From Akkermansia muciniphila (GTDB lineage: Bacteria > Verrucomicrobiota > Verrucomicrobiia > Limisphaerales > UBA9464): a stretch of 38,321 nucleotides of DNA. Below, one piece after another: positions 34,451 to 38,321 of this stretch. The stretch lies in the NCBI GenBank assembly GCA_945861565.1, contig CAMAUY010000044.1:1-38321 (forward strand), given 5' to 3'. Made by a program: the position numbers and the translations under genes. Under the pieces are notes generated by a model that saw only the letters and a list, made by a program, of their open reading frames with translations, was not told the DNA's origin and did not search any database. Position 1 is the first letter of the stretch; each line of letters begins with the position of its first letter.

Positions 34451-35233
34451 ATGCATCATTCAAAACCGGAGCCACTGGGGCGAATTCGCCTGGTTTCCAC
34501 CGATTTCGACGGAACCATTCATGAGGAGAGTGCTCCCGAGGCAGTGCCCTCCGCGCTGCAGCGGCGTCTCGCCGAACTGCAGCAGGGCGGCGTCGTTTGG
34601 GCTATCAACACCGGCCGCGACCTAGGCAGCCTGCTGGAAGCGATGGCGCGGGCGCAGATGTTTGTGCTACCGGACTACGTCGTGGCCGTTGAGCGGGAGA
34701 TCTATCGTCGGGAAGGCGAGGGTTTCGTACCTGTTGAGCCTTGGAACCAACGCTGCCGCGAGGAACATGCCACTGTTTACCGGCGGGCGGCACCCGGACT
34801 GAGAGTTCTGCACAAGCAACTCCAAGGTCGGTTCGACGCGCACTTTTACGAAGATGACTGGTCTCCCCTCGCCGTGGTCGCGCGGAGCAATCTTCAAATG
34901 GACGAGATCCAGTTGGTGTTGGAGGACTTTTGCCGGACAGAGGGCGGGCTCTCCGCGGTCCGGAACGACATCTATACTCGGTTGAGTCATCACGGCTACA
35001 GCAAAGGAACCGCCTTGAGTGAGATCGCCCGTCTTCACGATCTTAAGCCCGCTGATATTCTGGCGGCTGGAGACCATTTTAATGACCTTCCCATGCTCGA
35101 TCGCCAGCATGCGGCCCGCCTCGTCAGCCCGTCGAACGCCATTGCCGAAGTGAAAGCGCACGTCCAAAAGCAGGGCGGATTTATAGCCCAGGGGCGCTCC
35201 GGATTGGGGATTTTGGAAGCTCTGTCGGGATAG
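34451..35233 (+). CDS. HAD-superfamily phosphatase, Cof/YidA type
   Basis: The 260-residue hydrolase has the HAD nucleophile and acid in STDFDGT (Asp18, Asp20), motif II region AINTGRDLGSLL, a cap domain, and motif IV AAGDHFNDLPML with the metal-binding Asp residues; GYSKGTALSEI supplies the Lys. This pattern (DFDGT, GDxxND) fits Cof-type phosphatases of sugar phosphates or flavin mononucleotide; the substrate cannot be told. I chose the ATG at 34451 because the upstream TTG would overlap the start of the divergent TPR gene and its extension is not HAD-like. It converges with the PIG-L gene. Confidence 0.85.
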   Translation: MHHSKPEPLGRIRLVSTDFDGTIHEESAPEAVPSALQRRLAELQQGGVVWAINTGRDLGSLLEAMARAQMFVLPDYVVAVEREIYRREGEGFVPVEPWNQRCREEHATVYRRAAPGLRVLHKQLQGRFDAHFYEDDWSPLAVVARSNLQMDEIQLVLEDFCRTEGGLSAVRNDIYTRLSHHGYSKGTALSEIARLHDLKPADILAAGDHFNDLPMLDRQHAARLVSPSNAIAEVKAHVQKQGGFIAQGRSGLGILEALSG

Positions 35234-35260
35234 TCTTTTTTCCCCTCACCGGCAACCAAT

Positions 35261-36058
35261 TCACCCGGTCACGGGATTGACCGCCCGGCCACTCCGATTG
35301 CCAATGTAGCGGGACTTCAGCACGTCCCGCATCGGGTCTTCATCCATTCCGCCGAAACCCAGATGAAGATGGCGGGTCCAGGTTTCGGCGGCTTTAAATT
35401 TCCCGGACGCCCGACCCAGCGTGCGGGCGTCTTCGTCCAGTGCCACCAGATAACTGTCCATCCCCTGGCTGGCGTCGAGCCATTCCTTCTGGCTGCGATG
35501 GCACAACAGAGCAGCTCTCTTTTTCGCATGCAACGCTCCGGTGTCGACAAAGCACCCCGGGACGTACGGTTCCCCCAACGGACCTTTCAATCCGTGGGGT
35601 GCGGAATGGTATAAGACGACGGGCTTCAGCGTGTGCCTTCGGTCGGGATTGCTTCGATAGTTGGGAATGCCGCGCGCGAAGGTGCCGGTCACCGTCAGCC
35701 GGCAAGAAATCGTATGGTCCTCCATGTAGTCGAGCGGCGGATGTGTGAGAACGATCGAGGGCTGAATCCGGCGAACCATCGCGCAGATTCGGCGGAGATT
35801 GGCGTCGGTATAGAATAGCTGCAAATCGTTGGCAAACGGCGGATGCCACGTCGCTCCCAAGAGCGCGGCTGCCTCCTGCGATTCGCGCCTCCGGACGGAT
35901 GCCGTCCGGCGTGCGTTCATCACCGTGCTGCCGAGATTTCCAGAAGAGAGATTCCAGTAGTGGATTTCCCAGCCCGCCTCCCGCAGCCGTAGTAATGTTC
36001 CGGCTGCCCGGAACTCAATGTCGTCTGGGTGGGCAAATACGGCGAGCGCAGCGGGCAT
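35261..36058 (-). CDS. PIG-L (LmbE) family N-acetylglucosaminyl deacetylase-like protein
   Basis: The 265-residue protein starts directly with the PIG-L motif FAHPDDIEF (His10, Asp12, Asp13), which binds the zinc ion with another His, probably that in LDYMEDHT. RRRESQEAAALLGA is the Arg-rich helix typical of this family. Members remove an acetyl group from N-acetylglucosamine-type substrates (bacillithiol and mycothiol precursors, lipid-linked sugars, antibiotics). No thiol-synthesis neighbour is seen, so the substrate is open. No signal peptide, so it is cytosolic. A 182-base gap separates it from the divergent small secreted protein gene. Confidence 0.85.
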   Translation of the reverse strand: MPAALAVFAHPDDIEFRAAGTLLRLREAGWEIHYWNLSSGNLGSTVMNARRTASVRRRESQEAAALLGATWHPPFANDLQLFYTDANLRRICAMVRRIQPSIVLTHPPLDYMEDHTISCRLTVTGTFARGIPNYRSNPDRRHTLKPVVLYHSAPHGLKGPLGEPYVPGCFVDTGALHAKKRAALLCHRSQKEWLDASQGMDSYLVALDEDARTLGRASGKFKAAETWTRHLHLGFGGMDEDPMRDVLKSRYIGNRSGRAVNPVTG

Positions 36059-36240
36059 GCCAGAAGAATGGAAACCGCGGGAGTATCAATGAAGCAGAAA
36101 AGCACCATGTCCGAAGATTTTTCGAAATCGCCCCTTGGCTGCCGGTTCTTTGCCCTTCGAACCCGCCAAATGGCGGGCGGCGGATCGAGCGATTCGTCAC
36201 CCATCAGTCACAACACAAATAACAAAACCAAGTAATTCCA

Positions 36241-36693
36241 ATGAAAAATCTGTTCTCACATCTCGTCACGATCGCCTTCCTGGCCACCGTGAGCGTCGTT
36301 TCTGCCCAGGCCGCCGACACGGGGACGTCGGTCGCCACGGCATCAAAGCCGACCGCGGAAACTACCCGCCCCTCGCGGGATTGGTACCCATTCCGCGGTG
36401 AAGTGGTCTCCGTCGATGCCGTCCAGAGGACGGTCAGCCTCCACCGTAAGCAGGGGGTTCGGGTGGTCCGCCTCGAAGCAGCGAGCACCTTAACGCGAGC
36501 CGGCGAAGCCATTGCCGCCGGAGATATCCGGATTGGAGAATACGCCCACGGAAAACTCCGGAAGAACGATCAGGGAATGGAGGAAATTGTGGCAGCCGCC
36601 TTCGAACCGGAACCTCCGGCCCGTGAACCGAAGGCGACCCGCACGCGGAAGCCGTCTGTCCGGAAGAATCCCACCGCGGCCGTTTCTCCCTGA
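36241..36693 (+). CDS. Small secreted protein with an OB-like domain and basic tail, unknown
   Basis: The 150-residue protein has a signal peptide (HLVTIAFLATVSVVSAQA, cut likely after AQA) and a Thr/Ser-rich linker. A compact beta-rich part (residues about 50-115) reads FRGEVVSVDAVQRTVSLHRK, then TLTRAGEAIAAGDIRIGEYAHGK, which by eye resembles the DUF5666/CusF-like small OB folds of periplasmic proteins. The tail is basic and Pro-rich (PKATRTRKPSVRKNP) and may bind acidic polymers. I do not recognise a family with certainty. A strong terminator follows 23 bases after the stop. Confidence 0.72.
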   Translation: MKNLFSHLVTIAFLATVSVVSAQAADTGTSVATASKPTAETTRPSRDWYPFRGEVVSVDAVQRTVSLHRKQGVRVVRLEAASTLTRAGEAIAAGDIRIGEYAHGKLRKNDQGMEEIVAAAFEPEPPAREPKATRTRKPSVRKNPTAAVSP

Positions 36694-36716
36694 GGGTAGC
36701 CGGGCGGATTCGTGTT

Positions 36717-36743
36717 GGGCCGGCCTTGGAAAAAGGCCGGCCC
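36717..36743 (+). terminator. Strong intrinsic terminator hairpin
   Basis: GGGCCGGCCTT (36717-36727) pairs perfectly with AAGGCCGGCCC (36733-36743) around a five-base loop, giving an 11-bp stem. The following bases are CTTGAGTTT, a weak T tract. It ends the transcript of the small secreted protein gene and would also work for the other strand. Confidence 0.75.
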
Positions 36744-36751
36744 CTTGAGTT

Positions 36752-36871
36752 TGGCCATTCCATGGGCTTCCACCGCCGGATGGCCTTTTCGTCCCGTTCG
36801 ATCGCGCGGCGCTCGGGACGCTGGCAACTGAATCCGCTGGCGCCGAGCAATTGCCTACCTGCGGGCGAATG
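36752..36871 (-). pseudogene. Remnant of an IS630-type transposase
   Basis: The minus strand gives GFSCQRPERRAIERDEKAIR and then RWKPMEWP. This is the part after the N-terminal helix-turn-helix region in IS630 transposases (the usual pattern is …QRPxxRAxERDExAIxxWKxxxWP…). Only about 33 residues remain; the frame is cut by a TGA upstream and runs into the terminator hairpin downstream. No terminal inverted repeats are visible. I rely on motif memory, so a search is needed to confirm. Confidence 0.5.
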
Positions 36872-36922
36872 GCTTCAATAATAGCTTCAAGACCTTCATC
36901 GTTTCCGGCGGCGGTATAGAGT

Positions 36923-37140
36923 TCATGCGTCCGTGATGGGGTCACTGGCGCCGTCGTAACCCGCCCAAGTCTGGATGGTTTTCATCGCGCCGAAAAACGG
37001 CGGCATATTCGCGGGAATGGTTGCCCCGAGAATGACCCCAATGGTGTCGGCACCCCCGTGGTAAGTGCCAAGTTCGTCGGCCGTGCCGCCGATGTTGAGG
37101 ATGTTGACCGGCTGGATAACGCCGCGTAGGTAGAGCCTGA
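36923..37140 (-). pseudogene. Remnant resembling a PHB-depolymerase/LpqC-type esterase
   Basis: A minus-strand frame reads IQPVNILNIGGTADELGTYH, then MKTIQTWAGYDGASDPITD. This recalls the part of poly(3-hydroxybutyrate) depolymerase-type esterases around the catalytic Asp (…PVPVLxxHGTADxxVPYxGG … WAxxNGC…). The piece has no start and no catalytic Ser region, and the frame ends in a stop 75 codons later. It is a short decayed fragment, and the assignment is tentative. Confidence 0.35.
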
Positions 37141-37744
37141 CCCCTGCGCGCGAGAGCAAGCAGGGCGGGGCGGGGCGGGGCGTTCGAGGCTGTTGGCTAA
37201 GAGTAAAGCAGGCCACGTTCCTGGTTAGACGCAACATCGTGGCTTTATGAAGGGCGCTCGGGCCTTAGTTCAGCTCCGGAGGAGCGGCATAAAAGAAAAG
37301 TGACAGGTTGAAGGGAGTCGGCATTCGATCGCCGGTATGGCATGGGTTGAATCGACATTTGTTAGAGAGAGGCTTTTTGAGAATGGCACGGATCGAAATC
37401 GAGGCGACGACAGCCGTGTGTTTGCCTCTCGAAATTCGGTGGTGGGTCGAGTGATTCCAAGAACCGCAGCGCGAACATCCGGTTAAACCCAATCGCCAAC
37501 TACCCAGTCGGCTGGGGGGGGAGATTGCACGCTTGGCACCAAGCCCATAAAAGACGTCCCGCGGCTTGGTTGTCGGTCATCAGCCTCTAATTTCACTTGC
37601 GATCGCTGCTGACGGGCGCAGTGTCGCGGAAATTCACCGGATTAAGTAGATCAAATCTCCCTGTTCGCGGAGCGTCAATACCGATTTCCTGCTATCGATA
37701 TGAATATCCTAGGAAATGTTGCCCTCGAACACCCTCACTCCAGG
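37141..37744. other. Intergenic stretch with short repeats, no intact gene
   Basis: About 600 bases with no convincing gene on either strand. It holds a GGGGC tandem run (37163-37182), a hairpin-forming repeat unit (see 37271-37290) and an eight-G run near 37514-37521. Base composition is lower in GC than the genes around it from about 37330 to 37450. Confidence 0.5.
37271..37290. repeat. Probable dispersed intergenic repeat unit
   Basis: CAGCTCCGGAGGAGCGGCAT contains a small hairpin (GCTCC/GGAGC). From memory the same phrase is repeated between genes in many Verrucomicrobiota and Planctomycetota genomes and gives false small proteins ending in AAPPEL. Only one copy is in this window, so the repeat nature must be tested against the genome. 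Confidence 0.4.
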
Positions 37745-38068
37745 ATGGTTGGATACCGCCGGTCCCATTTGTGGCGATCGGCGAGTGGTCTCCTGCAGGC
37801 CGGAATGATCGTTGGCGTGGTGCTGTCGGCGGACGCAGCCGCTCCCTACACCTTTTCCGTCGGCAATCAGACTCCGGCGAAAAAGTTTTTCGTGCAGGGG
37901 CAGAGCTTCACGCCGCTGGTGCAGGGTAATGTGCCATCAGGAATGCCTGCCTGGTCGGAGAACGGTGAGGTGCGCCTGACCGGGTTCAAGTTTGCGTTTG
38001 GGCCCGCCCAGGGCCTATCGACTCAGCTCTTCATTTACGATCGGCTCCCACGTGTGCTAACGAATTGA
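37745..38068 (+). CDS. Truncated secreted protein, N-terminal part only
   Basis: From the ATG at 37745 the protein (107 residues) has a basic start (MVGYRRSHLWR) and a hydrophobic core with a likely signal cleavage (GMIVGVVLSADAAA). A beta-rich piece (YTFSVGNQTPAKKFFVQGQS … LTGFKFAFGPAQGLSTQLFI) then resembles the opening of PEP-CTERM-type secreted proteins of this phylum. It stops abruptly at 38068, inside the 3' end of the convergent aminotransferase gene, after the unrelated end RLPRVLTN. The rest of the gene seems lost. A start 45 bases upstream (37700) is also possible. Confidence 0.5.
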   Translation: MVGYRRSHLWRSASGLLQAGMIVGVVLSADAAAPYTFSVGNQTPAKKFFVQGQSFTPLVQGNVPSGMPAWSENGEVRLTGFKFAFGPAQGLSTQLFIYDRLPRVLTN

Positions 38069-38321
38069 CTTCAAAACCCTCTCGACGATTTCGCAACCTT
38101 CGCTCACTTGTGAACGGCTCAGGTTCAGCGCCGGCAGGAAACGGACGATCTGCGCACCGCTGGGGATCGTCAGCAGTCCCGCCTCGTGCAACCGCATGAC
38201 CATTTGCAACGAACTCGCTTTGTCCGATTTTGCGAACAATGGAATGGATCCCTTATCCTGCAATTCAAGGCCGAGCATAAAACCCATGCCCCGGACGCCC
38301 AAGCAACTTTCTGGATAGGCT
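38057..38321 (-). CDS. Class III aminotransferase (acetylornithine aminotransferase-like), C-terminal part
   Basis: Only the last 88 or so residues are inside the window; the gene enters from the right edge. VRGMGFMLGLEL, MRLHEAGLLTIPSGAQIVRF and LPALNLSRSQVSEGCEIVER are the C-terminal signatures of PLP-dependent class III aminotransferases, closest by eye to ArgD-type acetylornithine/succinylornithine transaminases of arginine synthesis. The PLP Lys lies outside the window. The frame is open to the last base. Its stop overlaps the tail of the truncated secreted gene on the other strand. Confidence 0.82.
   Translation of the reverse strand, partial: AYPESCLGVRGMGFMLGLELQDKGSIPLFAKSDKASSLQMVMRLHEAGLLTIPSGAQIVRFLPALNLSRSQVSEGCEIVERVLKSIR

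Noticed and set aside
37265..37492. Minus-strand frame ending in AAPPELN
   Set aside because: This type of small frame comes from a repeat unit, not from a protein family.
1..38321. CRISPR arrays, tRNA or rRNA genes, phage att sites
   Set aside because: No regularly spaced repeats, no cloverleaf or rRNA-like stretch was visible by reading; a tRNA search program could still find one I missed.

Overview
The window looks like a piece of a high-GC chromosome from the Verrucomicrobiota, probably near Pedosphaera/Limisphaerales. This is inferred from gene content, not from a marker gene. The signs are a LamG-type secreted protein with the C-terminal tail common in that phylum, a GH–GT2 fusion, a sulfatase-fold paralog, split MacB-type transporters with basic inserts, frequent TTG/GTG starts and few clear Shine-Dalgarno sites. 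I see no rRNA, tRNA or CRISPR array.

Left part (1-9.6 kb). A phosphodiesterase–PhoD phosphatase that has lost its 5' part is followed by a decayed LamG gene. Then, on the minus strand, come a secreted type I phosphodiesterase, a fragment of a membrane/TPR protein, an AspT/YidE-type transporter and a divergent pyruvate kinase with an N-terminal extension. A decayed gene with mixed reading frames follows.

Sugar and envelope part (9.6-23.2 kb). The minus strand carries, in transcription order, a glycoside hydrolase–glycosyltransferase 2 fusion, a LarA-type racemase, a sulfatase-fold protein that has lost every active-site residue I can check, GalE, and a two-half ABC-2 permease coupled to galE by an ATGA overlap. 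The plus strand carries an MBL-fold hydrolase, a secreted BNR sialidase-like protein and an NDP-sugar epimerase. Thymidylate synthase and a GalU-like nucleotidyltransferase face them on the minus strand. NDP-sugar supply and glycan assembly or trimming is the common theme, but co-function is inference.

Housekeeping and export part (23.2-36.7 kb). An IscA-type protein and HscB-type co-chaperone pair is followed by an orphan Phd/YefM antitoxin, an S41-like secreted protein without the usual Ser/Lys dyad, PurD, and an M48 Ste24-type membrane protease. Divergent from the protease is a tight MacA–MacB type operon: adaptor, ATPase and two paralogous permeases with overlapping starts and stops. Next are a TPR–Rieske pair (ATGA overlap), a HAD phosphatase, a PIG-L family deacetylase and a small secreted protein ending in a strong hairpin terminator.

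Right edge (36.7-38.3 kb). This is a gene graveyard with an IS630-type transposase remnant, an esterase-like remnant, short repeats and a truncated secreted protein. It ends with the C-terminal part of a class III aminotransferase that continues beyond the window.
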